Source of the DNA: MKSF01 sp037190225
GTDB taxonomy: Bacteria; Bacteroidota; Bacteroidia; Chitinophagales; Chitinophagaceae
Assembly (NCBI GenBank): GCA_037190225.1
Contig: JBBCJL010000001.1
Location: 310,001 to 374,000, forward strand
Length of the DNA stretch: 64,000 nt
Direction: 5' to 3'
Part shown: positions 9,056-18,360 of the stretch, one piece after another
How the letters are laid out: the number at the start of each line of letters is the position of its first letter
How positions within the stretch are numbered: the stretch's first letter is position 1
Translations under genes and position numbers: made by a program
The notes under the pieces: model-generated
The model's input: only the letters and a program-made list of their open reading frames with translations
Database searches by the model: none
What the model was told of the DNA's origin: nothing

Positions 9056-10210
9056 ATGAGTGCACCTGCTGTATCACATCCCAATAAAGGTATGGTGATC
9101 CTCTGTTATGCAATAGTATATCTTGTCTGGGGCAGTACCTTCTTCTTTATTGAAAAGGCCCTGCACAGCTTCAGTCCCTTTGTGCTGGGGTCTCTCCGGT
9201 TCATACTGGCAGGCTCTCTCCTGTTTACATTCTGCGGTATACGGGGCTATGTGCTGTGGGATAAGAAAGCGGTGAAGGAAGCCGTGCTGGTCGGGTTTAT
9301 CTTATTGTTCATTGATATGGCCGCTGTCATATGGTCGGAACAGTACATTTCCAGCGCTATCGTTTCCATATTGTCCGCTGCCTGTGCCATATGGTTCGTG
9401 GTCTTTGACAAGCCTAAATGGAAGGAAAACTTTTCTTCCGTACCCACTATCCTCGGCCTGGTCATGGGCTTCGCAGGAGTGTTGCTGCTGTTTGCAGAGC
9501 AGGCGCTTGAGGCTACGGGCAACGCAGAGAACGGGAGGATGAAGGTGATCGCTATGATCGTTATGGTGATCGGTACCATCGGGTGGACCGTAGGCTCGCT
9601 GATCTCCAAATATGCTGCCAGCAGGGAAGAAGGAGAAGTGCACCAGGCGGAAGATACGGATGAAGAGCAGCTGGAGCCGGTCCAGATGCACATCATGGTC
9701 AAAACCGCCTGGCAGATGCTGACCGCGGGGGTGGCCTTTACGCTGACCGCTCTTCTTACAGGGGAATATGCCGCCTTTGATATCCGGGCTGTGGCTACGG
9801 AACACTGGTACGCGTTGGGGTACCTGGCGGTATTCGGCTCTATCCTGGCCTTCAGCTCTTATTTATGGCTGCTGGAAGTAAGGCCGGCTACAGAGGTAAG
9901 CACCTATGCCTATATCAATCCCATAGTAGCGATGCTGCTGGTGTATTTCTTTACAGACCATCACGTGACGCAGCTACAGGTCTGGGGACTGGCAGTGGTG
10001 CTGGGATCCGTATTGCTGATGAACTGGAAAATGTACAGCAGCAGCAGGACCGTTACAGCGCTGCGCAACAGGCGGTTCATCAAGCACCTGTACTATAAAA
10101 GCAGCATCCCGCGTATTATAGATCTCGTAGAGATACACTCGCTTCGGGAACGCATCAAAAGCAGAAGAAGGAAAAATTCGGGGACAGGTATCAGCAGCCC
10201 CGGATCATAA
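9056..10210 (+). CDS. EamA/DMT family exporter (RhaT/YdcZ-like)
   Basis: A 384-residue inner-membrane drug/metabolite transporter with two EamA repeats, about ten transmembrane helices in all. The first repeat has the VWGSTFFFIEKAL signature (WGS motif, about residues 25-37). The second includes SSYLWLLEVRPATEVSTYAYINP, split here as a description only in part, which is typical of the family's fifth-pair helices. A charged cytoplasmic loop (about 190-215, rich in Glu/Asp) separates the repeats, and a basic C-terminal tail of about 50 residues extends beyond the usual end. It is co-transcribed with the Lrp gene 12 bases upstream. The substrate is unknown; amino acids or their derivatives are plausible. 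Confidence 0.9.
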   Translation: MSAPAVSHPNKGMVILCYAIVYLVWGSTFFFIEKALHSFSPFVLGSLRFILAGSLLFTFCGIRGYVLWDKKAVKEAVLVGFILLFIDMAAVIWSEQYISSAIVSILSAACAIWFVVFDKPKWKENFSSVPTILGLVMGFAGVLLLFAEQALEATGNAENGRMKVIAMIVMVIGTIGWTVGSLISKYAASREEGEVHQAEDTDEEQLEPVQMHIMVKTAWQMLTAGVAFTLTALLTGEYAAFDIRAVATEHWYALGYLAVFGSILAFSSYLWLLEVRPATEVSTYAYINPIVAMLLVYFFTDHHVTQLQVWGLAVVLGSVLLMNWKMYSSSRTVTALRNRRFIKHLYYKSSIPRIIDLVEIHSLRERIKSRRRKNSGTGISSPGS

Positions 10211-10222
10211 AGATATACGATG

Positions 10223-10260
10223 AATGAGCAATCTAAAGCAGGTTGCTCATTTTTCTTTTT
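10223..10260 (+). terminator. Terminator after the EamA gene
   Basis: AATGAGCAA (10223-10231) pairs with TTGCTCATT (10243-10251), followed by TTTCTTTTT. Confidence 0.85.
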
Positions 10261-10394
10261 GCCGGAATGGTAAAACGTAGAGAAACATTTTCTTTAGATA
10301 TAGGATGATTTAAATGCAATTAAAAAAATAAAATATTAATATTATTATTTATTAATAATAATTTTTATATTGTGTTGTACTAAAATTACATCCC

Positions 10395-11768
10395 ATGAAA
10401 AAGATTATTTTCTGGCTCGCTGCGTCCTTTATGACCGCTCCGGCCTTATTGGCGCAGACTCCCTGCCCGACAGTATCCAGCCTGGATCTCAGCACCGGGA
10501 GAGATGCTCTAACTTCGACCTTAATTCCATTTTCTAACCCTGATCCCAACTGGATCATTACGGGCTTAACGCCGGATTGCGCTGCTCTGCCGGGCGCGGT
10601 AAGCCTGGGGCAGGAAGCCAGGGTCTGCAATAACTGGAGCCTGGGAGCCGGTACCGCCAGGTGGATATCGTTCCTGAATGCGGGGACCTATATAACCAAT
10701 GCTTCGTTGCCTGTATTATCATACGGATTTACTGCAACACGAGCTTTCAGGGTCTGTGAAGAAGATTCCTTTTTATTCAGCTTTGATTTTGCGAATGATA
10801 ACTTCTGTACCAATATCACCGTGGACGGCATACCTATCTTTCCTCCCCAGGCGCCATCAAGCAATACCAGTAATTATATGACCTTTACGCCCGTCAGCGC
10901 TGTTTTGGTCTTAGGGCCGGGCGTACATAATATTTCGGTAACGGTACACAATTACCCGGTTCAGAATTTCAGTAACCCGCATGGATTCATCCTTGTTGGC
11001 GGCGTGTCATCGCTGGCGTCCAATACATCATTAATTGCGCCTGATGCCCCGGACAAATGTGAGTGCATACGTTACGAATGTTCTGACTACTGTTACTGGA
11101 GAGTAGAAGGTAATAATATTATCGGTGGCCGTAATAAATTCGGTACTCTTTCCTATGATGATGTTGAGATCATCACGAATGGTAAGGATAGGGGCATATT
11201 TACCAGGGAAGGACTATTCGGGTGGAATACCATGGCGCCGACGGCCTATCTACACGTCAACTGTGCAGGTAATAATGAAAAGGAATCTGATGTCAGGTTT
11301 GAAGAATTAGAGAAGGGTACGGGCAATATATTGGTGATAGACAAAGAAGGCTACGTATATGACAGCAAAGTGCCGCTGGCGCTTTACGTAGAATATATGG
11401 AAAATATCAGGAATGAAAACAGGGAGCTTAAGGAGGAGCTGCAGGATCTGAAAGCTAAAATGGATATGCTGCTGAACCAGGCTGGCAATAAAGCCGAGCT
11501 GAAAAGCAACTACCTGGAACAAAACTATCCTAACCCGTTTGAAGCTACAACTACCATAGCCTATAATGTTGTCTCCTATAAAAGGCAGGCTAATATCATC
11601 TTTGTTGATGCCCGGGGAGCTGAAATAGTCAACCATGTAATTCACAATACAGGCAAAGGCCTTTTGACCGTAGATACCGGGAAAATGCGATCCCCGGGGA
11701 TATATACCTACAGCCTGGTAATTGACGGCATCGTGGTGGATACTAAAAAAATGACCTTAGTACGGTAA
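10395..11768 (+). CDS. Secreted protein with phage-tail-like segment and type IX sorting domain
   Basis: A 457-residue exported protein of unknown function. Residues 1-21 are a Sec signal ending ALLAQ. Residues 22-220 form a Cys-containing, probably beta-rich domain. About 222-275 is a Cys-rich bridge and a repeat resembling the tail-fibre/S74-associated repeats of Bacteroidota surface proteins (NNIIGGRNKFGTL, then APTAYLHVN). About 295-315 carries KGTGNILVIDKEGYVYDS, also typical of that class. A heptad-rich coiled coil spans about 328-365. The end (from NYLEQNYPNPFEATTTI, about residue 375) is a Por-type C-terminal signal for the type IX secretion system, giving surface attachment or release. 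The gene stands alone between terminators. Confidence 0.8.
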   Translation: MKKIIFWLAASFMTAPALLAQTPCPTVSSLDLSTGRDALTSTLIPFSNPDPNWIITGLTPDCAALPGAVSLGQEARVCNNWSLGAGTARWISFLNAGTYITNASLPVLSYGFTATRAFRVCEEDSFLFSFDFANDNFCTNITVDGIPIFPPQAPSSNTSNYMTFTPVSAVLVLGPGVHNISVTVHNYPVQNFSNPHGFILVGGVSSLASNTSLIAPDAPDKCECIRYECSDYCYWRVEGNNIIGGRNKFGTLSYDDVEIITNGKDRGIFTREGLFGWNTMAPTAYLHVNCAGNNEKESDVRFEELEKGTGNILVIDKEGYVYDSKVPLALYVEYMENIRNENRELKEELQDLKAKMDMLLNQAGNKAELKSNYLEQNYPNPFEATTTIAYNVVSYKRQANIIFVDARGAEIVNHVIHNTGKGLLTVDTGKMRSPGIYTYSLVIDGIVVDTKKMTLVR

Positions 11769-11837
11769 TGCTTACGGATCGGTACGCAATTATTTTAAAA
11801 AATTGCGGTGCCGTTCATGTAACGGGCTATACAGGAC

Positions 11838-11869
11838 AAAAAAAGAGGCTTTTAAAAGCCTCTTTTTTT
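11838..11869 (+). terminator. Strong terminator
   Basis: AAAAAGAGGCTTTT pairs with AAAAGCCTCTTTTT with almost no loop, followed by a T-run. It ends the type IX cargo transcript. The near-symmetric A/T flanks could also act on the opposite strand, after the S9 peptidase gene. Confidence 0.85.
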
Positions 11870-11977
11870 CACATGGGGCCTGCCGGAATGTAGCAGGATG
11901 CACAAGCAACCCTGTCATTATGCGGTTAAGTCGTAATATTGGCAGGGTTGCTTGCTTTTCAGGCGGTCTCTTCTGCT

Positions 11978-14137
11978 TTATTTAAGGTGCAGGTCAAAAT
12001 AATCCGTTACCTTCTGCATCAGGTGGACCCTGTCCCTGCCCAGCACATTATGCTGGTGGCCGGGATAGACAAAATAATCTGCCTGTATGCCTTTCTTTAC
12101 CGATTGTTCTATGAACTTAATGGAATGCTGCCATACCACCACATCATCGTCCGTCCCGTGGATCAGCAGGAGGTTTCCTTTCAGCTTATCCACCTTGCTG
12201 CTGAGCTCTGTCAGCTCAAACCCTTTGGGATTCTCGCTCGGGTTGCTCATATATCTTTCCGTGTACATGATCTCGTACATGCTCCAGTCTATAACAGGTC
12301 CGCCGGCAACGCCCGCCTTGAATACATCAGGATACCGGGTCATCAGCGAAGTGGTCATAAAGCCGCCGAAGCTCCACCCGTGCACACCCAGGCGGTCCGC
12401 ATCCACGTAGCTTAAAGATCTGAGATAGGCCACCCCGGCAAGCTGGTCTTTCATTTCTACCTGTCCCAGCTGCTTATGCGTTGCGGATTCAAACTCAAAT
12501 CCCCGGTTGCTGCTGCCCCGTCCGTCCATGGAGAAAATGATATACCCGTTCTGGGTCATATAATCGTACCACAGGTTGCCGCTCGCAGGGTAGCTGTTGG
12601 TAATGAGCTGCAGGTGCGGACCATTATACAGGTACACGATTACCGGGTACTTTTTGCCGGGATCAAAATCGTGGGGCTTCATGAGCTTCCCGTACAGGAG
12701 GGTGCCGTCATCCGCGGTCAGTGTCACATTCTCTACCTGCGCCGTAGCATATCCTTTGAGCTTATCCTCCGCTATCAGCAGTGTTTTTACATGGCCTTTC
12801 TGGGCGCTCAGCAGCTCTATGCTCCTGGGAGTGGTGCTGCTCTGATAGGCATTCAGGATATATTCTCCCCGGCTGTGCACCAGCGGTGTATGAATGCCGG
12901 GATTATTGTCTATCTTCCTGATATTGCCGTTGGTCCAGTTGACGGCGTATATATGACGTTCCCTGGCATCGTCCTTGGTGGCGGTAATGATCAGCTCCTT
13001 TTCATTTTTACGGATGCCGGCAATGTGGTTGACCAGCCAGGGGCCTTTCGTTACCTGGTTGAGCAGCTTGCCGTTCCGGTTGTACCGGTATAGGTGCATA
13101 TAGCCGTCCCGCTGGCTCAGCCATACAAACTCTTCGTTAGATATAAAGAACAGCGGATGCTGCGGCTCCACATACTTACTGTTCTTCTCTTCAAAGAGCG
13201 TTCTGACAAACGCCCCGGTATGCGCGTCATACTGGTTCCACCTTAAATGGTTCTGCGCCCGGTTCAGTATGCCCACATAAATATCCTTTTCATCAGGGCT
13301 CCAGCTGACATTCGTCAGGTACTGATCCTTGGGTCCTTCCACCTGGAGATACACGGTATTCCCGGAAAGAATATTATAGACGCCGATGCTTACCTGGTGG
13401 GAGGTTTTTCCGGCCATAGGATATTTGATATTTTTGGCTGCGGCGGGAGTCGTGCTCCAGCTGATTACCGGGTAATCCGCTACCATGCTTTCATCCATCC
13501 TGTAAAAAGCCAGGAAATTATTACCGGGAGAAAAGAAGATGCCGTTATGGATACCGAACTCGTTCCTGTGAACGGACTGGCCGTAGATCACGTGGGGAAC
13601 GGTGCTCTGGGCTACGGTATGCGTCTTTCCGAAAGCGTCCGTCAGCAGGAGATTATTATCAATGGTATAGGCAAGCTGCTTGCAGGCCCGGTCCCAGGTA
13701 ACATTGGCTGCGTTGGACGGCAGCGTATATTGCTGTATCACCTTCCAGGCCTGCCTGGATTGCTGCTCCAGTATATAGCGCCGGTCCTTGTAGGTAACGA
13801 CCATCTGGTCATCGGTATTCCATTGGTAGGAGGGGAAAAAATTCAGGGAGTCCTTCTGGAACAGCAGCGTATTGAGCTGTGACAGGTAGATCAGGGTGTC
13901 GGTATGCTTGTCCGCCGGGGCGTTTTGTATCAGGGCGATACTGCTGTTATTGCCTGCTACCTGGGTATAATGTACCGTTTTGCTGCGCCATTGAGGCTGT
14001 TTCAGGTTGTCCGGCATCAGGGCTCCGCCTCTTAGGCCCAGTACTGCTTCCTCCATGGTAAACTTTTTGGCCTGGGCCATGGATTGGAAACTGGCAAGGG
14101 CAGCTAACACGATGCCAAAGGTCAGTTTTGTTGTCAT
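11978..14137 (-). CDS. S9 family (dipeptidyl-peptidase IV-like) peptidase
   Basis: A 719-residue exported prolyl oligopeptidase-family enzyme that removes dipeptides from peptide N-termini, usually after proline. Residues 1-22 are a signal peptide (ending FQSMAQA). About 60-440 is the DPP-IV beta-propeller. About 480-719 is the alpha/beta-hydrolase domain with nucleophile S589 in HGWSFGGF, the acid within HGTDDDVV and the histidine in YPGHQHNV. Start ATG 14137 puts the signal peptide at the N-terminus; an upstream in-frame start at 14206 would add 23 residues before it. It is probably periplasmic and used for peptide scavenging. An exact -7 element lies about 30 bases upstream. The gene is monocistronic. 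Confidence 0.92.
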   Translation of the reverse strand: MTTKLTFGIVLAALASFQSMAQAKKFTMEEAVLGLRGGALMPDNLKQPQWRSKTVHYTQVAGNNSSIALIQNAPADKHTDTLIYLSQLNTLLFQKDSLNFFPSYQWNTDDQMVVTYKDRRYILEQQSRQAWKVIQQYTLPSNAANVTWDRACKQLAYTIDNNLLLTDAFGKTHTVAQSTVPHVIYGQSVHRNEFGIHNGIFFSPGNNFLAFYRMDESMVADYPVISWSTTPAAAKNIKYPMAGKTSHQVSIGVYNILSGNTVYLQVEGPKDQYLTNVSWSPDEKDIYVGILNRAQNHLRWNQYDAHTGAFVRTLFEEKNSKYVEPQHPLFFISNEEFVWLSQRDGYMHLYRYNRNGKLLNQVTKGPWLVNHIAGIRKNEKELIITATKDDARERHIYAVNWTNGNIRKIDNNPGIHTPLVHSRGEYILNAYQSSTTPRSIELLSAQKGHVKTLLIAEDKLKGYATAQVENVTLTADDGTLLYGKLMKPHDFDPGKKYPVIVYLYNGPHLQLITNSYPASGNLWYDYMTQNGYIIFSMDGRGSSNRGFEFESATHKQLGQVEMKDQLAGVAYLRSLSYVDADRLGVHGWSFGGFMTTSLMTRYPDVFKAGVAGGPVIDWSMYEIMYTERYMSNPSENPKGFELTELSSKVDKLKGNLLLIHGTDDDVVVWQHSIKFIEQSVKKGIQADYFVYPGHQHNVLGRDRVHLMQKVTDYFDLHLK

Positions 14138-14166
14138 ATATTGTAGTTGGGATATTTGAATACATG

Positions 14167-14174
14167 CAAACATA
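14167..14174 (-). promoter_or_regulatory. -7 element for the S9 peptidase gene
   Basis: TATGTTTG on the minus strand, an exact TAnnTTTG match about 30 bases before ATG 14137. No clear TTTG box is seen 19 bases upstream. Confidence 0.5.
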
Positions 14175-14228
14175 CTCAAAAAAGTGGTTAATATACTATG
14201 GCGCATCTGGTATAATGGCGCTGTAAAT

Positions 14229-14265
14229 GGTCAGCCGTTACAGCTTTAAGCTGCAACGGCTGACC
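14229..14265 (-). terminator. Hairpin after the topoisomerase A-subunit gene
   Basis: GGTCAGCCGTT(A)CAGC pairs with GCTG(C)AACGGCTGACC, a 16-bp stem with one mismatch and a 5-base loop. It lies 40 bases beyond the stop of the minus-strand topoisomerase gene. Confidence 0.65.
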
Positions 14266-14304
14266 GGTGGTTGTGTATTGCTGTTTCTGTAACCCGGGTG
14301 TTCA

Positions 14305-16875
14305 TCAATTATCGCTGAACAATTCCTGGACGACAGGACCATTATCTTCATCCTTGTTGCCGGAGGATGCTGCTGCCTGCAACTCTTCTTCAGTCAGCGG
14401 GTCGGGGGTATCCAGCAAGCGTACGGACAGTATCTTTTCGTCCGTAAGCTTATTGCCCAGGGCTTTCCAGCCGCTGACGCCGACCTTCTCCGTAAGATCA
14501 ACTTCCGTAACGACAGCGTTCGCTCTGGTCTTGCCCGTGCTCAGCTCCACCTGCGGGTGCGTATGGGTAGTGACGAATTCCAGCTTGTTCTTATTGCCCT
14601 CCTTAATGAACAGGAAACGCTGCTTCAATGTCTGTGTCTCGATCTGGAAACGCTTTACCGAATATTGCTTTTTATCGTTATCGAAATAAACGGCGGTGAT
14701 GATGCGTTTGGGGTTGTATTTTTCCAGGAGATAAATATCTTCCTGCTCAAAGCGGTAGCTCAGGTCGCAATCTTTCAGCTCATAATGCCCGTCCTTATAA
14801 AGGACCAGCAGCCTGTCTTCCACGTCAAAGCTGCCGATCAGGCGGCCGTAGCCATCCGTATTGAGCCTTCCCACCTGTTCGTCATACCATATCTTAGGCG
14901 CCTCCAGGGTGCTCTTGCCATGCTCTTTGAACTTCACCTGCCGTACCGGGTATTTGGTTACCTGGTTACCGTTGGAGCTCCGCCCTTTGATGCCCAGCTG
15001 TTCAAAATAATAATCGAAATTCTTGACCCTGGCGGTGCTGCCGGGCGACAGGGTAACGGTAACAACTTCCGCTTCCCCGTTGGGATTGGCGGTAAGATAC
15101 ATCACCTTGCTGCCTTTGCTGCCTTTGGTCAGGTCATACTCCTTATCGCGGGTGATGCCTGTTACATTGAAGCGTTTGGCATACACGATACCGGTGGCCC
15201 CGTCCATATACATCATATTATAGGTGGTACGGTCGTCATTTTTGCGGAATACGTCCACGTGGATGATATCCTTACCCACGAACGATTTGTCGCTGACCTT
15301 TGTCACCAGCATGCTGCCGTCTTTCCGGAAGACGATGATATTATCAATATCGGAGCAGTCGGTAACGAACTCGTCCTTTTTCAGGCCCGTGCCCACAAAG
15401 CCTTCTTTCCTGTTGACATACAGCTTGGCATTGGCGATGGCGACCTTGGTGGCCTGTATGGTATCGAATATTTTGATCTCGGTTTTTCTTTCTTTGCCTG
15501 CGCCGTATTTTTTCAGCAGGCCGGTATAATAATCAATGGTGAAATCTGTTATATGCTCCATATTATGGCGGGTCTGCTCAATGGCCGCCTCCACGCCTTT
15601 AATATGCTCATCCGCCTTGAAAGCGTCATATTTGGAGATACGCTTGATCCGTATTTCGGTAAGCTTGATGATATCCTCTTCGCTTACCGTTCTCCGTAAT
15701 AATTTCTTGAAAGGGTCCAGGCCTTTATCTATAGCCTTTAAGACGCCTTCCCAGGTGGTTTCTTCCTCTATATCGCGGTATATCCTGTTCTCAATGAAGA
15801 TCTTTTCAAGAGAAGAATAGTGCCAGTCGCTTTCCAGCTCTTCCAGCTTTATTTCCAGCTCCCTGTAAAGCAGGTCGCGTGTGTTGTCTGCAGACCTTTT
15901 CAGTAAATGCTTCACACTGACAAACCGGGGCCTTTCCTCTTCAATGATACAGGCATTGGGAGAGATGGATACCTCGCAATCGGTAAAGGCGTATAAAGCG
16001 TCTATGGTCTGGTCGGTAGAGACCCCGGGAGCCAGCTGTATGGCCAGCTCCACTTCCTGGGCGGTATTGTCCGTAACGCTTTTGATCTTTATCTTGCCGG
16101 AATCATTGGCCTTAAGGATAGAATCTACCAGTTGCTGCGTGGTGATGCCGTAAGGAACGGATTTGATCAGCAGCGTTTTTTTGTCCAGCTCTTCTATGTG
16201 CACCCTTACCCTTACCTTGCCGCCGCGCTGACCTTCGTTATAGCCGGAAACATCTATGCTGCCGCCTGTAAGGAAGTCAGGATACAATTCAAAGGAGCGC
16301 CCTTTCAGATATTTTACGGAGCTATCTATCAGCTCGCAGAAATTATGCGGCAGTATCTTGGTAGAGAGGCCTACCGCGATACCTTCGGCACCCTGAGCCA
16401 GCAGCAGGGGAAATTTTACAGGCAGCGTCACCGGCTCGTTCTTACGGCCGTCATAGCTCAGCTGCCATTGTGTGGTCTTATTATTAAAGGCTATATCCAG
16501 CGCGAATTTGGACAGGCGGGCTTCGATATAACGGGAGGCGGCAGCAGGGTCGCCGGTCCTGACATCACCCCAGTTCCCCTGGGTCTCTATCAGGAGATCC
16601 TTCTGGCCCAGCGTGATGATGGCATCGCCGATGGACTGGTCGCCGTGGGGATGGTACTGCATGGTCTGGCCTATGACGTTGGCCACTTTGTTGAACCGGC
16701 CGTCATCCATTTCCTTCATAGAATGAAGGATCCTCCTTTGTACGGGCTTCAGACCGTCTTCTACTGCGGGTACCGCTCTTTCCAGTATCACATAGCTTGC
16801 GTATTCCAGGAACCAGTTCTCGTACAGCTTATTGATACCCGGGGCATTTCCCGTATGATGATTTTGCTCTTCCAT
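14305..16875 (-). CDS. DNA gyrase/topoisomerase IV subunit A
   Basis: An 856-residue breakage-reunion subunit of a type IIA topoisomerase. The winged-helix region has the quinolone-region motif YHPHGDQSIGDAI and the catalytic R115-Y116 pair (ASRYIEARL). A tower and coiled-coil region follow (to about residue 480). The C-terminal pinwheel (about 490-800) shows repeated blades such as KDEFVTDCSDIDNIIVFRK. The canonical GyrA box (QxRxGRG) is not evident, so decatenating topoisomerase IV (ParC-like) activity is more likely than gyrase. The C-terminus is an acidic, Ser/Asn-rich tail. The partner B-subunit gene is not adjacent in this window, although the two are often paired. Monocistronic here. 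Confidence 0.93.
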   Translation of the reverse strand: MEEQNHHTGNAPGINKLYENWFLEYASYVILERAVPAVEDGLKPVQRRILHSMKEMDDGRFNKVANVIGQTMQYHPHGDQSIGDAIITLGQKDLLIETQGNWGDVRTGDPAAASRYIEARLSKFALDIAFNNKTTQWQLSYDGRKNEPVTLPVKFPLLLAQGAEGIAVGLSTKILPHNFCELIDSSVKYLKGRSFELYPDFLTGGSIDVSGYNEGQRGGKVRVRVHIEELDKKTLLIKSVPYGITTQQLVDSILKANDSGKIKIKSVTDNTAQEVELAIQLAPGVSTDQTIDALYAFTDCEVSISPNACIIEEERPRFVSVKHLLKRSADNTRDLLYRELEIKLEELESDWHYSSLEKIFIENRIYRDIEEETTWEGVLKAIDKGLDPFKKLLRRTVSEEDIIKLTEIRIKRISKYDAFKADEHIKGVEAAIEQTRHNMEHITDFTIDYYTGLLKKYGAGKERKTEIKIFDTIQATKVAIANAKLYVNRKEGFVGTGLKKDEFVTDCSDIDNIIVFRKDGSMLVTKVSDKSFVGKDIIHVDVFRKNDDRTTYNMMYMDGATGIVYAKRFNVTGITRDKEYDLTKGSKGSKVMYLTANPNGEAEVVTVTLSPGSTARVKNFDYYFEQLGIKGRSSNGNQVTKYPVRQVKFKEHGKSTLEAPKIWYDEQVGRLNTDGYGRLIGSFDVEDRLLVLYKDGHYELKDCDLSYRFEQEDIYLLEKYNPKRIITAVYFDNDKKQYSVKRFQIETQTLKQRFLFIKEGNKNKLEFVTTHTHPQVELSTGKTRANAVVTEVDLTEKVGVSGWKALGNKLTDEKILSVRLLDTPDPLTEEELQAAASSGNKDEDNGPVVQELFSDN

Positions 16876-16903
16876 ACACTCTTCTCTTTATTAAAATGGT
16901 CCG

Positions 16904-16911
16904 CAAATTTA
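16904..16911 (-). promoter_or_regulatory. -7 element for the topoisomerase A-subunit gene
   Basis: TAAATTTG on the minus strand, an exact TAnnTTTG match 28 bases before the ATG at 16875. The -33 position would fall in the end of the MFS gene and is not well matched. Confidence 0.45.
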
Positions 16912-16917
16912 AAAAAA

Positions 16918-18153
16918 TTAAATTTCCTTTTCTTTTTGCTGTAATGCCCGTGTGTTTTTCAGGAACGGTATCACGAAGGCCGTTGCGATGATCATGAATA
17001 TAAACCCTACAATATAAGGCATGCCGGGAAATTCAAAATAGGCGTTCTTGCCCGAAAAATGGTTGAATAAATTCAGCATCAGCAGGGGGCCGAAAACGGT
17101 AGCGATGCTCATGACCCCGGTAATGGCGCCCTGCAATTCTCCCTGCCCGTTGGGCGGCGTCTGCCCTGACATAATACCTTGCAGCGAGGGACCGGCAATA
17201 CCGCCCAGGCAATAGGGTATACAGATAAGATACATCATCCAGCCCTCGGAAGCAAAGGCGAACAGCACCAGTCCCAGGCTATAGAAGGCGGTACCTATCA
17301 GTATGGAGGAAATATTGCCCCACTTTTTAAGCGTCCAGCGGATCAGGAGGCCGTTCACCAGCATGGAGAGCACGCCTACCACTGCCAGCGAGATGCCTAT
17401 CGTCCTCTCGTTCCAGTGAAACTTATACTTGGTATAATACGGCCAGGTGGACTGCACCGCATAGGAGGCCATATACAGGCAGAACAGCGTAATGGCCAGC
17501 TTGGATACCACCGGGTGCTTCCTCAGGTTGATGATGGAATTGAAAGGATTGGACCTGGCCCAGCTGAAATCCCTCCTGTTCTCCTGCTTTAAGGATTCCG
17601 GCAGGATAAAAATGCCATACAGCAGGTTCAGCAGGGTAATGGCTGCCGACACGATGAAAGGAGCCCTTGAGGAATAATCGGCCGCCACACCTCCTATGAC
17701 AGGACCTATGATAAAGCCAAGACCGAAGGCCACGCCTACCAGCCCGAAATTCTGTGTCCTTTTTTCCGGTGTGGATACATCCGCTATATAGGCGTTGGCG
17801 GTGGTCAGCGATGCGCCCGATATGCCGGAGAGGAACCTGCCCGCCAGCAGCCAGCCGAAGGTAGGCGCGAAGATCAGCAGCACATAATTGATGCACATGC
17901 CCAGCAGGGATAATAAGAGTACGGGTCTTCTGCCGAACTTGTCGCTCAGCCCGCCCATGATAGGGGAGAAGATAAACTGCATGATGGCATAGCTGACCAT
18001 CAGCAGGGAGCCGTAATGGGAAGCCTCGCTGATATCTCCCCCGATCAGCTCCTCTATAAGTGTGGGCATTACGGGTATGATGACCGCCATACCGATAATA
18101 TCTATCAGCACGGTCAGGAATATGAAGAAAATAGCGGAATTGTAGTTTTTCAT
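16918..18153 (-). CDS. TCR/Tet-type MFS efflux transporter
   Basis: A 411-residue major-facilitator drug:H+ antiporter of the 12-helix TetA/TCR type. Motif A (GGLSDKFGRRPVLLLSLLG) sits in the loop after helix 2, and motif C-like glycines (GLGFIIGPVIGG) occur in helix 5. These features place it with tetracycline/multidrug exporters, though such genes are common in Bacteroidota chromosomes and do not by themselves mean resistance. ATG 18153 is preferred to the in-frame TTG at 18174. The gene is divergent from topA and ends 43 bases before the topoisomerase A-subunit start on the same strand. Confidence 0.9.
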   Translation of the reverse strand: MKNYNSAIFFIFLTVLIDIIGMAVIIPVMPTLIEELIGGDISEASHYGSLLMVSYAIMQFIFSPIMGGLSDKFGRRPVLLLSLLGMCINYVLLIFAPTFGWLLAGRFLSGISGASLTTANAYIADVSTPEKRTQNFGLVGVAFGLGFIIGPVIGGVAADYSSRAPFIVSAAITLLNLLYGIFILPESLKQENRRDFSWARSNPFNSIINLRKHPVVSKLAITLFCLYMASYAVQSTWPYYTKYKFHWNERTIGISLAVVGVLSMLVNGLLIRWTLKKWGNISSILIGTAFYSLGLVLFAFASEGWMMYLICIPYCLGGIAGPSLQGIMSGQTPPNGQGELQGAITGVMSIATVFGPLLMLNLFNHFSGKNAYFEFPGMPYIVGFIFMIIATAFVIPFLKNTRALQQKEKEI

Positions 18154-18278
18154 ATGTAGCTTGAAAGTCAGCAAAATTACTACTATCTCCGGAGTTATGA
18201 TTTAATTCCTGCATAAATAATGCGTACCGGTAGGCTACAAATAAATGATATAATTTATTTGTATTATAATATATCAGA

Positions 18279-18309
18279 TTTGTACAGAAAAAATGTATGC
18301 TTACATTTG
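18279..18309 (+). promoter_or_regulatory. Bacteroidota-type promoter for topA
   Basis: TTTG (18279-18282), 19-base spacer, TACATTTG (18302-18309), an exact consensus match. The leader before the topA ATG is about 45 bases. Confidence 0.85.
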
Positions 18310-18360
18310 CAATGATTTTGCCTGGCAAGATCTATGTTAATTACGAGCTAAAATACCAAT

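Noticed and set aside
14557..15699. 380-codon open frame on the plus strand
   Set aside because: It lies entirely antisense to the topoisomerase A-subunit gene, whose motifs are intact; its product has no recognisable family features.
16918..18153. Acquired tetracycline-resistance gene
   Set aside because: The MFS protein is TCR/Tet-like, but no mobile element, base-composition shift or resistance cassette surrounds it.
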